5,754 nucleotides of DNA from positions 1 to 5,754 of the forward strand of contig CAMPIG010000314.1 in assembly GCA_946886255.1 (NCBI GenBank), given 5' to 3'. The DNA is from an uncultured Cellvibrio sp. (GTDB lineage Bacteria > Pseudomonadota > Gammaproteobacteria > Pseudomonadales > Cellvibrionaceae). The translations under genes were made by a program, and so were the position numbers. Below are positions 1-5,754 of this stretch, in pieces. Every line of letters starts with the position of its first letter. The stretch's first letter is position 1. The notes under the pieces are model-generated. The model did no database searches. It had not been told where the DNA came from and was given only the letters and a program-made list of their open reading frames with translations.

Positions 1-12
1 AAAACTTTCCAT
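1..12 (-). CDS. mrpG: MrpG, Na+/H+ antiporter subunit G (first four codons only)
   Basis: The reverse strand has an ATG at 12-10 followed by codons for Glu, Ser and Phe, and then leaves the window. A strong Shine-Dalgarno GGAGGT lies six bases before this ATG. The start comes 13 bases after the mrpF stop codon. In known mrp operons mrpG follows mrpF, so identity rests on position and ribosome binding site, because four residues carry no family signal. MrpG is a small subunit with three membrane helices, needed for assembly and activity of the antiporter. The rest of the gene must lie left of the window. Confidence 0.7.
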
Positions 13-25
13 TGCTTTACCTCCG

Positions 26-295
26 TTACTCGATGATGTCGCCGCGCAATAAATATTTTGATAAGGCTACGGTGCCGACAAAACCCATCACCGCAATCAA
101 TAATGCCGCTTCAAAATAGAGTGCTGATTGTTGATAAATGCCGAACAGGATCAGCAACGCAATGGCGTTTACGTACATCGTATCCAGCGCGAGTATGCGA
201 TCCGGTAGTGACGGACCTATAGCCAACCGCCACAGGTTGAGGGCTATAGCCATGCTGATCATCAGCATGGCAACAGGAATGACGATCATGAGCAT
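26..295 (-). CDS. mrpF: MrpF, Na+/H+ antiporter subunit F
   Basis: An 89-residue membrane protein, the usual length for MrpF/MnhF/PhaF. Three hydrophobic helices are visible, at about residues 3-24, 35-55 and 58-80. The family signature sits between and inside them: GPSLPDRILALDT at 27-39, with conserved acidic Asp32 and Asp38, then the GFVGTVALSKYL stretch at 71-82. MrpF is a small inner-membrane subunit of the Mrp complex. Its conserved acidic residues are implicated in ion translocation in this family. The ATG at 295 is preferred: a GGAG core lies about eight bases upstream, and the start overlaps the mrpE stop by ten bases. A second ATG at 289 overlaps that stop as ATGA but sits about 14 bases from the ribosome binding site. 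The C-terminus ends in a short charged tail (RGDIIE). Confidence 0.95.
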   Translation of the reverse strand: MLMIVIPVAMLMISMAIALNLWRLAIGPSLPDRILALDTMYVNAIALLILFGIYQQSALYFEAALLIAVMGFVGTVALSKYLLRGDIIE

Positions 296-816
296 TCGAA
301 GATCTCCTTCAGCGGTTGTTCGTAGCGCTGTTTTAATTCGGCGATTGACGCATCAATGTCGTCGACATGCAGAACGTGAATCAGCAAAGCCCTGCGGTCG
401 ACACTTAAGTCCGCCGAAACGGTTCCCGGTGTGAGCGATATCGTGCTGGCCAGGACGGTGATGGTGAAGTCTTCCTTGATGTCCAGCGGCAGGGTCATGA
501 AGGCCGGTTGTAATTTTTTACTCGGACCCAGGATGCGGACCGCCAACACGCCGTTGGCGATGACAATGTCCCACAGCACCATCAGCACAAAGCGTGTTGC
601 CAGCAGCGGCCTGTGCAGGCGGGTTGCTTCCGGCCAGAAGGCGTGAGTCAAAAACGGAATCAGCCAAGCGAGTATCGCGCCCAGTACGATGTGGCCTGCG
701 CTGAACTCATTCACCATCAGCAGCCAGAGCACCCACATAAACAGGCTCAAAGCCGGATGCGGTAACCAGCGGCGGTGCTGATTAGCGAGTAAATGCTTGT
801 CGGTGGATTGGCTCAT
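286..816 (-). CDS. mrpE: MrpE, Na+/H+ antiporter subunit E
   Basis: A 176-residue protein of the MNHE/PhaE family (typically about 160-180 residues). After a polar N-terminus (about 1-18), two hydrophobic segments span about 21-38 and 40-58. A further hydrophobic stretch at 72-96 carries the typical LWDIVIANGVLAVRILGP pattern (81-98). The soluble C-terminal part includes the family motif around STISLTPGT (124-132), then the strand LLIHVLHVDD (144-153) and an amphipathic acidic/basic helix. MrpE is needed for full antiport activity and complex assembly in characterised systems. The ATG at 816 is chosen because AAGGAGGT lies five bases upstream. An in-frame TTG at 822-820 overlaps that ribosome binding site and cannot be the real start. 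The gene begins two bases after the mrpD stop, and its end overlaps mrpF. Confidence 0.95.
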   Translation of the reverse strand: MSQSTDKHLLANQHRRWLPHPALSLFMWVLWLLMVNEFSAGHIVLGAILAWLIPFLTHAFWPEATRLHRPLLATRFVLMVLWDIVIANGVLAVRILGPSKKLQPAFMTLPLDIKEDFTITVLASTISLTPGTVSADLSVDRRALLIHVLHVDDIDASIAELKQRYEQPLKEIFECS

Positions 817-818
817 GG

Positions 819-829
819 TCAACCTCCTT
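819..829 (-). promoter_or_regulatory. Ribosome binding site deciding the mrpE start
   Basis: Minus-strand AAGGAGGT, followed by TGACC and then ATG at 816, overlaps the mrpD stop codon TGA (821-819). Five bases separate it from the ATG, an ideal distance. The in-frame TTG at 822 lies within or directly at the edge of this site, so the longer 178-residue reading is unlikely. Termination of mrpD translation directly on this site suggests re-initiation. Confidence 0.8.
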
Positions 830-2333
830 GCAGCGGACGGTGGTTGAGCACCGCATTAATATAGTGGCCGGGGTTCATAACCTGCTCGGCGATACCGCGC
901 GTGTACTCGATGGCATAGTTGCCCCAGATCATCAAGGCAAAGCTGAAACCCATCAAACCGAAGATCGCGAGCAGCGACCAGATATCGGCCTTGGGCGCTT
1001 CTTCCACGCGGTTTTCTGTGCGCCAGAAGATGGTGCTGCCGCTGCGGCTTAGGGCCGTTAATACCGCCAGGCTGGCGGCTAGTACCGTGGCCCAGAGCCA
1101 GACGGCCTGAATACCGCTGGCTGCCTGGAGTATCAAGGCCTTGCCGATAAAGCCGCTAAGGGGCGGCATACCGATTACGCTGATCGCACCGGCGAAAAAC
1201 AGAGTGCCCAATAAGATGGGCTGACGCAGCTTGGGCCCGGCTATGATCTGGTCAGCGGTGACCCCGCGTTGCCGCACAATCAAATCCGCCAGCAAGAACA
1301 ATGCACCGGAAATCCAGGTGGAGTGCAGTAAGTAGAAGAGGGTTGCCCCCAATGCTACTTCACTGTTGATTGCCACCCCGGCGAGCAAGGTACCAACGGA
1401 AATAATCACCAGATAAGCAATCTGCATACGCAGTTCCTGGGCGGCCAGCGCGCCAATAAAACCGAGCACCAGGGTGGTCAGGGCCAGGGGCCACAGCCAG
1501 GGCAGGGCGAGGTTGGCCAGCAAACCGGCTTCGTCACCGAAGATAAGTGTGTAAACCCGGATGATGGTGTAAACACCCACCTTGGTCATGATGGCAAATA
1601 ACGCGGCGATGGGCGCACTGGCGGAGGCATAGGCGCGCGGCAGCCAGAAATACAGCGGCACCATCGCCGCCTTGAGCCCAAACACCAGCAATAACAGGAT
1701 AGCGACGGCAGCCACCAGCGGCGCATCCTCCGGGTTCACCTGTGCCACCCGTTGCGCCATATCCGCCATATTGAGTGTGCCGGTCAGGCCATAGAGAACT
1801 GCAACAGCAATCAGGAATAGCGCCGAACCCGCCAGGTTGAGCACGACATAGTGCAGCCCCGCCTTGGCCCGCGCCGCCCCATTGTCCTGCAAGAGCAGGG
1901 CATAGGAAGCCAGCAGCAGGATTTCAAAGAACACGAACAGGTTAAAGATATCGCCGGTCAGGAAAGCGCCATTGACGCCCAGTAACAGGAAGTGCGCCAG
2001 GCTATGGAATGACTGCCCACCCTGAGGTGCTTCTTCAGCGGTGGTATAGAGCAGGCTGAAGAACGCGAGGGTACTGGTGAGTACCAGCAGAAGCGCACTC
2101 AGCCGATCCAGCACCAGCACGATACCGAACGGCGGCGCCCAGTTGCCCAGGGCGTAAACCACCAATTCGCCGGTGTTGGCAGTAAACAGTAGTTGCAGGG
2201 TGACCAGCGTCAGCAGGCCGGTACTGATCAGGCTCAGCACATGGCCGAGCATCCGGCGACTTTCCGGGACCAGCAGGAGCAGCAATCCCGTCAATAACGG
2301 CAGCAGGATGGGCAGGATAATCAGGTGACTCAT
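819..2333 (-). CDS. mrpD: MrpD, Na+/H+ antiporter subunit D (NuoM/N-like proton channel)
   Basis: A 504-residue polytopic protein, full length for MrpD; family structures show 14 membrane helices. The Proton_antipo_M domain spans about residues 125-420. Recognisable family elements are: DIFNLFVFFEILLLASYALL at 128-147, with the TM5 Glu137 essential for antiport in Bacillus MrpD; FGLKAAMVPLYFWLPRAYA at 218-236, with Lys221; IMTKVGVYTIIRVY at 248-261, with Lys251; LLHSTWISGALFL at 335-347, with His337; and GMPPLSGFIGKALIL at 388-402, with Lys399 in a broken helix. These are the residues that form the hydrated proton path in complex I-like subunits, and all are present. The gene starts with ATG overlapping the mrpC stop as ATGA, indicating translational coupling. 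I saw no frameshift or missing motif. Confidence 0.97.
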   Translation of the reverse strand: MSHLIILPILLPLLTGLLLLLVPESRRMLGHVLSLISTGLLTLVTLQLLFTANTGELVVYALGNWAPPFGIVLVLDRLSALLLVLTSTLAFFSLLYTTAEEAPQGGQSFHSLAHFLLLGVNGAFLTGDIFNLFVFFEILLLASYALLLQDNGAARAKAGLHYVVLNLAGSALFLIAVAVLYGLTGTLNMADMAQRVAQVNPEDAPLVAAVAILLLLVFGLKAAMVPLYFWLPRAYASASAPIAALFAIMTKVGVYTIIRVYTLIFGDEAGLLANLALPWLWPLALTTLVLGFIGALAAQELRMQIAYLVIISVGTLLAGVAINSEVALGATLFYLLHSTWISGALFLLADLIVRQRGVTADQIIAGPKLRQPILLGTLFFAGAISVIGMPPLSGFIGKALILQAASGIQAVWLWATVLAASLAVLTALSRSGSTIFWRTENRVEEAPKADIWSLLAIFGLMGFSFALMIWGNYAIEYTRGIAEQVMNPGHYINAVLNHRPLQGG

Positions 2334-2671
2334 TGCGCCTCATCCTCCGCCGCCGGACGGCCGTCCACATGGTCATTGCCCAGTTCGGCGCGGGCGCGCA
2401 GGGCCAGTACCAACAAAAAAGCCGTCATAGCAAAACTGATGACAATAGCAGTGAGCACCAAAGCCTGGGGCAGAGGATCGGTGTAGCGATCACCGGAACC
2501 GATCACCGCAGGTGCGCCGCTGTGCAGGCGTCCCATCACGAAAATAAACAGGTTGACGGCGTAGGACAGCAGTGTCAGCCCGATGATGACCGGGAAGGTG
2601 CGGCCGCGCAGCATCAGGTAAACACCGCAGCCGGTCAGCACCGCAATAATGATGGCGATCAGGGCTTCCAT
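2330..2671 (-). CDS. mrpC: MrpC, Na+/H+ antiporter subunit C (NuoK-like)
   Basis: A 113-residue protein with three membrane helices (about 2-21, 27-48 and 68-91), typical of MrpC/MnhC and homologous to NuoK of complex I. The family signature [20 protein letters not shown] occupies residues 65-84, and the first half carries the [21 protein letters not shown] pattern. It is followed by a hydrophilic acidic C-terminal tail (about 95-113) that probably lies in the cytoplasm. In Mrp complexes MrpC sits with MrpF and MrpG between the channel subunits and contributes to the ion path. The start ATG has AGGAGG seven bases upstream. The gene overlaps the end of the fused mrpA-mrpB by 13 bases and the start of mrpD by four. 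Confidence 0.96.
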   Translation of the reverse strand: MEALIAIIIAVLTGCGVYLMLRGRTFPVIIGLTLLSYAVNLFIFVMGRLHSGAPAVIGSGDRYTDPLPQALVLTAIVISFAMTAFLLVLALRARAELGNDHVDGRPAAEDEAQ

Positions 2672-5481
2672 GGGGAGTCCTCCTGTGTAGTTTCGGCGGG
2701 TGTCTCATAACTGGTCTGGGCCAGCTTACCCAGATTGGACAGGATCACCAGGGTCGCGCCCACGACCGTGATATACACACCGGTATCAAACACCATCGCA
2801 GATGCCAGCTCGAACTCCCCCACAATCGGCCAGTGAACATGGGTAAAGGTGGAGGTGAGGAAGGGGTAGCCGAAGAACCAACTGGCCAGACCTGTGGCCG
2901 TTGCCAATAGGACCCCGCTGGCAGCAACGCTGCGATAGGACCAGTTGAGTCGCTGCTGCACCCAGTCGGTACCGCTGGCGACATATTGCAGGATCAGCGC
3001 CACGCTGGTGATCAGGCCCGCAATAAATCCACCACCAGGCAGGTTGTGGCCGCGCAGGAATATGTAGAACGACACCATCAAGGCCAGAGGTAACAGGATG
3101 CGTGCCAGCACCATCAGGATGGGCGGATAAGGATCTTTGGACCAGACCCGACCGGTACCATCGGCATTGGGCACCGGCAGACGTAGCCTGCGCAGCATGG
3201 CGAAGATACCCACGGCCGCGATGGCCAATACGGTAATTTCTCCCAAGGTATCAAAGCCGCGAAAGTCCACGAGGATCACATTCACTACATTGGTGCCGCC
3301 CCCACCGCTGACGCTGTTCGCCAGATAGTAATCGGCGATAGTTTCGTAGGGGCGAGTGAGCACTGCCCAGGTCAACAGGCCCATGCCTACGCCCGCCGCC
3401 CCGGCAAGCAGAATGTCACGACTGATACGCAACCGACTCGATTCGCTAGGGCTGACTTGTGGCAGGAAATAGAGCGACAACATCATCAGGACGATGGTGA
3501 CAACTTCAACCGATAATTGCGTGAGTGCCAGGTCCGGTGCGGAGAAACGGACAAAAATCAGCGCCACGATCAGGCCCACCACACTTAACAGCAACAGGGC
3601 GGCAAAGCGGTTGTGGTGGACGATGACCGTACCCAATGCGCCCACGATAAGCACCAAGGTTGCCAGTACGCTTACGCCATCAAGCGGTGTCATCGCCAGG
3701 CTGCCGCTAAAGCTGGTCAACGGCCACAATTCAATGCCAGCGGCCAGTACGGCCATGCCCACGAACAACACCATATAGCGCTGCAAGGAACCGTTCTCCA
3801 AACGCTTGGTGATGGATTGCGCCAGGCGCACGCTGCGTTGAACCCGGGCCTCGAAGACAATTTTTTCATCGCGTCGGTATTGCCGCTCATAAAAAGCGAA
3901 GAATCCCTTGCGTTGGTGGTACAGAAGCAGCCCGCCCGCGAGGGCGATAAAACTCATCATCAGCGGCAGGTTGAATCCATGCCAGATGGCGATCTGGTAG
4001 CTGGGCACTTCTGTGCCGATTACCGCCAGGCTGGCGGCATCAAGAAAAGGCGCCACAGTGAAGTTGGGCAAGGTGCCCACGAGGACACACAGGATCACCA
4101 GGATGGCCATGGGCACGATCATATAGGGTGGCGCTTCATGAGGTGGGTATTTGGGCAGGTCTATGGGCTCGCCATTAAAAAACACATCGTGGATAAACCG
4201 ATAGGAGTAGGCCACCGCAAAAATACCGGCGAGGGTGGCGAGCATTGGCACCAGCCAGGCGTAATGTCCCAGCGCCTCCAGGTGCAACGTCTCGGCAAAG
4301 AACATCTCTTTGCTTAAGAATCCGTTCAATAAGGGCACACCTGCCATGGCCGAGGCCGCCACCATGGCCACGGTGGCGGTTACCGGCATATAGCGCCACA
4401 TCCCGTTGATGCGCCGCATATCCCGTGTGCCGGTTTCGTGATCGATGATCCCAGCCGCCATAAATAGCGAGGCTTTGAAGGTGGCGTGATTGATGATATG
4501 GAAGATCGCGGCGATCGCACCCAACTGGCTGTTCAATCCGAACAACATCGTGATCAGTCCCAGGTGACTGATCGTGGAGAATGCCAGTAACCCTTTCAGG
4601 TCGTGCTTGAAGAGCGCGGTATAAGCGGCAAATACCAGCGTCGTCAGACCCGTGGCGGTAACGATGTAAAACCATAAGTCAGTGCCAGCGAGGGCGGGAT
4701 ACATTCTTGCCAGCAGGAACACGCCGGCTTTCACCATGGTGGCCGAGTGCAGGTAGGCGGAGACGGGCGTCGGGGCCGACATGGCGTGGGGCAACCAGAA
4801 GTGAAACGGAAACTGTGCCGACTTGGTGAAAGCGCCTAGCAATACCAGGATCAATACCACCGGGTACAAGCTGTGGGCACGGATGTCATCGCCGGAAGCC
4901 AGGATCACACTCAAGCTGAAGCTGCCGACAATATCGCCCAGCAACAGAGCGCCCGCGAGTAGCGCGAGACCCCCAGCGCCGGTAATCATCAGTGCCATAC
5001 GCGCGCCCTTGCGGGCTTCGGATTTGAGTGACCAGTAGCTGATCAGCAGGAAAGAACTGAGGCTGGTTAACTCCCAAAACACGATCATTAACAGGATGTT
5101 GTCGGACATCACGATGCCGAGCATCGCCATCATGAAAATCTGCAAGAGTCCATAGAGTTTGCCGAGGGAGTCTTTTTCGGCGAGGTAATAACGTGCGTAA
5201 AGAATAACCAGCAAACCGATACCGGTAATTAACAGCCCGAACATCATGCTCAAACCATCAAGCCGCAAACTCAGGTTCATGCCCAACAGCGGCAACCACT
5301 CCTGATGAAAAAACAGGACATCGCCAGCAAAGATAACCGGCAGGTGATAAATCAATAAACCAATAGAAATGAGTGGAGCAACAGCCGCCGAAAAAGCGCA
5401 CACCGTGCGACCGTAACGTTCACACCATAAGGGCAGGCACGCGCCCAATAACGGTAAAAAAATAACGAGCAGTAATGTCAT
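2659..5481 (-). CDS. mrpA: Fused MrpA-MrpB, Na+/H+ antiporter subunit A/B (NuoL-like)
   Basis: A 940-residue polytopic protein, the usual size for the group 2 A-B fusion. Residues 60-110 match the Proton_antipo_N region and about 125-420 the Proton_antipo_M region. Key residues are Glu137 in [13 protein letters not shown] (equivalent to the essential TM5 Glu of MrpA), Lys220 in [16 protein letters not shown], His245 and Lys251 in [11 protein letters not shown], His332 in the [13 protein letters not shown] helix, and Lys391 in FLSKEMFF. A hydrophilic linker, about 522-562, resembles the lateral-helix region. Residues 600-672 form the DUF4040-like part ([19 protein letters not shown]). Residues 728-765 hold the NuoJ-like [18 protein letters not shown] block. 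The MnhB domain covers about 785-920, with [19 protein letters not shown] at 805-823 and [11 protein letters not shown] at 898-908. The ATG at 5481 has a GGAG core about ten bases upstream. It is the first gene of the operon and appears intact. Confidence 0.97.
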   Translation of the reverse strand: MTLLLVIFLPLLGACLPLWCERYGRTVCAFSAAVAPLISIGLLIYHLPVIFAGDVLFFHQEWLPLLGMNLSLRLDGLSMMFGLLITGIGLLVILYARYYLAEKDSLGKLYGLLQIFMMAMLGIVMSDNILLMIVFWELTSLSSFLLISYWSLKSEARKGARMALMITGAGGLALLAGALLLGDIVGSFSLSVILASGDDIRAHSLYPVVLILVLLGAFTKSAQFPFHFWLPHAMSAPTPVSAYLHSATMVKAGVFLLARMYPALAGTDLWFYIVTATGLTTLVFAAYTALFKHDLKGLLAFSTISHLGLITMLFGLNSQLGAIAAIFHIINHATFKASLFMAAGIIDHETGTRDMRRINGMWRYMPVTATVAMVAASAMAGVPLLNGFLSKEMFFAETLHLEALGHYAWLVPMLATLAGIFAVAYSYRFIHDVFFNGEPIDLPKYPPHEAPPYMIVPMAILVILCVLVGTLPNFTVAPFLDAASLAVIGTEVPSYQIAIWHGFNLPLMMSFIALAGGLLLYHQRKGFFAFYERQYRRDEKIVFEARVQRSVRLAQSITKRLENGSLQRYMVLFVGMAVLAAGIELWPLTSFSGSLAMTPLDGVSVLATLVLIVGALGTVIVHHNRFAALLLLSVVGLIVALIFVRFSAPDLALTQLSVEVVTIVLMMLSLYFLPQVSPSESSRLRISRDILLAGAAGVGMGLLTWAVLTRPYETIADYYLANSVSGGGGTNVVNVILVDFRGFDTLGEITVLAIAAVGIFAMLRRLRLPVPNADGTGRVWSKDPYPPILMVLARILLPLALMVSFYIFLRGHNLPGGGFIAGLITSVALILQYVASGTDWVQQRLNWSYRSVAASGVLLATATGLASWFFGYPFLTSTFTHVHWPIVGEFELASAMVFDTGVYITVVGATLVILSNLGKLAQTSYETPAETTQEDSPWKP

Positions 5482-5491
5482 GGAGACAACA

Positions 5492-5495
5492 CTCC
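5492..5495 (-). promoter_or_regulatory. Ribosome binding site of mrpA
   Basis: A GGAG core in minus-strand CCAGGAGT lies ten bases before the ATG at 5481. This spacing is slightly long but acceptable and supports the chosen start. No other in-frame ATG with a better site is seen nearby. Confidence 0.6.
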
Positions 5496-5514
5496 TGGTA
5501 ACAAGACACAGCCA

Positions 5515-5532
5515 GTCAGCGTGAGTGCTGAC
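5515..5532 (-). promoter_or_regulatory. Hairpin in the mrp leader (6-bp stem, 6-base loop)
   Basis: On the minus strand GTCAGC (5532-5527) is followed by a six-base loop and its exact complement GCTGAC (5520-5515). It lies about 20 bases before the mrpA ribosome binding site and directly abuts the 12-bp palindrome. The downstream sequence is only mildly U-rich, so it does not look like a standard intrinsic terminator. It could be a leader structure or a DNA binding site. Confidence 0.35.
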
Positions 5533-5543
5533 AATAATTATTG
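5532..5543. repeat. Perfect 12-bp AT-rich palindrome, possible operator
   Basis: CAATAATTATTG reads identically on both strands. It lies 51 bases before the mrpA start codon and overlaps the candidate -10 box, a position typical of a repressor site. I do not recognise a specific regulator family from it. A palindrome of this length is expected about once by chance in a window this size, so location is the main support. Confidence 0.35.
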
Positions 5544-5563
5544 CAATATGGCAGACGTGCCAA
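5535..5563 (-). promoter_or_regulatory. Candidate sigma70-like promoter for the mrp operon
   Basis: Read on the minus strand, TTGGCA (5563-5558) resembles a -35 box. An AT-rich block downstream offers AATAAT (5542-5537, five of six matches to TATAAT, but a short 15-base spacer) or TAATTA (poor match, 17-base spacer). Transcription would start about 45-50 bases before the mrpA start codon. The -10 block coincides with a perfect palindrome. Neither pairing is a strong promoter, so this is a guess. A second possible -10, TATAAC at 5718-5713, lacks a convincing -35. Confidence 0.3.
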
Positions 5564-5648
5564 CCAGAGGCGGGTCAGTGAAGAAGGGACGGCGCTTCGC
5601 TCGAAAACAGCGCGCACGCATCGTAAAGATAATCTGCAGGAGTGACAT
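5538..5648 (-). CDS. Possible 36-codon leader ORF upstream of mrpA
   Basis: An ATG at 5648 opens a 36-residue frame ending in TAA at 5540-5538. An AGGA lies six bases before the ATG, an acceptable ribosome binding site. The product would start [13 protein letters not shown], with an Arg/Lys-rich middle (residues 11-20) and a neutral C-terminal part. I recognise no family, and there is no clear signal peptide or membrane helix. Its stop falls inside the 12-bp palindrome, five bases before the leader hairpin and 56 bases before mrpA, which would fit a leader peptide. However, short ORFs like this are common by chance. If transcription starts at the proposed promoter (5535-5563), this ORF would not be on the mRNA. 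Confidence 0.2.
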   Translation of the reverse strand: MSLLQIIFTMRARCFRAKRRPFFTDPPLVGTSAILQ

Positions 5649-5665
5649 TTCGCGTCCTGTTAGGG

Positions 5666-5682
5666 TTGTGAGTGGATAACAC
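5666..5682 (+). promoter_or_regulatory. Lac-operator-like sequence with adjoining palindrome
   Basis: The 17 bases TTGTGAGTGGATAACAC match 15 of 17 positions of the E. coli lacO1 core as I remember it. The right half runs into the perfect inverted repeat TAACA-CA-TGTTA (5677-5688), which reaches over the possible start codon at 5683. This could be a site for a LacI/GalR-type or other regulator, or coincidence. No lac gene or regulator is in the window. Confidence 0.25.
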
Positions 5683-5754
5683 ATGTTACACCCAGCCAAC
5701 AAAAGCCCGACAGTTATACCGCGAGACGTATGGCAACGCCAGTATTTCTTGCAA
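5683..5754 (+). CDS. Possible start of a divergent gene, truncated by the window edge
   Basis: An ATG at 5683 on the plus strand opens a frame with no stop through the last base, giving 24 codons beginning MLHPANKSPTVIPRDVWQRQ. An in-frame TAA at 5677-5679 means no earlier start is possible. Only a weak purine match (GTGGA) lies about six bases upstream. I do not recognise the protein from this fragment. If real, the mrp operon and this gene share a divergent control region of about 200 bp. A 24-codon open frame can easily occur by chance. Confidence 0.3.
   Translation, partial: MLHPANKSPTVIPRDVWQRQYFLQ

Larger units (their letters stand above)
5482..5754. other. Upstream region of the mrp operon (273 bp without a confirmed gene)
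   Basis: This stretch precedes mrpA-mrpB and most likely carries the operon's control signals. It contains, from mrpA outward, the GGAG ribosome binding site at 5492-5495, a hairpin at 5515-5532, a palindrome at 5532-5543, weak sigma70-like boxes, a possible small ORF at 5538-5648, a lac-operator-like sequence at 5666-5682, and the possible start of a rightward gene at 5683. I saw no tRNA, no transposon end and no recognisable riboswitch. A U-tract terminator is not evident in either direction. Confidence 0.6.

Noticed and set aside
138..434. Plus-strand 98-codon open frame across mrpF and mrpE
   Set aside because: It is antisense to two well-supported genes, with Arg/Ser-rich composition and no ribosome binding site of note.
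2333..2710. Plus-strand 125-codon open frame over mrpC
   Set aside because: It is antisense to mrpC and both its flanking gene ends. The Gln/His-rich product has no recognisable family.
3613..4317. Plus-strand open frame of 234 codons antisense to mrpA
   Set aside because: It lies fully inside the convincing mrpA-mrpB gene on the other strand. The His/Gln/Gly-rich composition is typical of the antisense of GC-rich membrane-protein codons, and no family is recognisable.
4175..4675. Minus-strand open frame of 166 codons inside mrpA in another frame
   Set aside because: It is an alternative frame of mrpA with an Arg/His-rich composition and no domain. The mrpA frame is uninterrupted there and carries the conserved motifs.
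2659..5481. mrpA as a NADH dehydrogenase (complex I) NuoL subunit
   Set aside because: The antiporter-like domain is shared, but the C-terminal MnhB domain and the C-D-E-F-G neighbours are specific to Mrp. No nuo hydrophilic-arm genes are present.
5592..5613. GCGCT/AGCGC inverted repeat with a 12-base loop as a terminator
   Set aside because: The stem is only five bases with a long loop and no T-run follows in either direction, so it is not a credible intrinsic terminator.
5667..5683. CRP-type site (TGTGA...TCACA)
   Set aside because: The half-sites TGTG and CACA are present but spaced nine bases apart instead of eight, and the inner bases do not match the consensus.

Overview
The window holds almost all of one operon, read entirely on the minus strand from right to left. 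It encodes a multisubunit Mrp-type (Mnh/Sha/Pha) Na+/H+ antiporter. Moderate-to-high GC, strong AGGAGG-type ribosome binding sites, tight gene packing and the fused A-B subunit (the 'group 2' layout known from Pseudomonas and relatives) suggest a gammaproteobacterium. A Pseudomonas/Cellvibrio/marine-type relative is my inference; nothing in the window fixes the genus.

In transcription order the layout is as follows. 5482-5754 is the upstream region with candidate control elements and two possible small or partial ORFs. 2659-5481 is mrpA fused to mrpB. 2330-2671 is mrpC, 819-2333 mrpD, 286-816 mrpE and 26-295 mrpF. The first four codons of mrpG run off the left edge at 12-1. Every junction overlaps or is separated by a few bases, so this is one co-transcribed, translationally coupled unit. 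All essential subunits (A, B, C, D, E, F, and G by its start) appear to be present and intact.

The subunits form one inner-membrane complex related to respiratory complex I. MrpA and MrpD are NuoL/M/N-like channel subunits with the expected TM5 glutamate and buried lysines and histidines. MrpC is NuoK-like. The C-terminal part of MrpA carries the NuoJ-like region that precedes the MrpB domain. MrpE, F and G complete the sodium/proton pathway. Expected roles are Na+ efflux, alkaline pH tolerance and salt tolerance, driven by the proton motive force.

I found no new biological system. The most interesting part is the roughly 200-270 bp upstream of mrpA. It contains a perfect 12-bp AT-rich palindrome, a 6-bp-stem hairpin abutting it, a possible 36-codon leader ORF, a lac-operator-like sequence overlapping a second palindrome, and the possible start of a divergent gene at the right edge.
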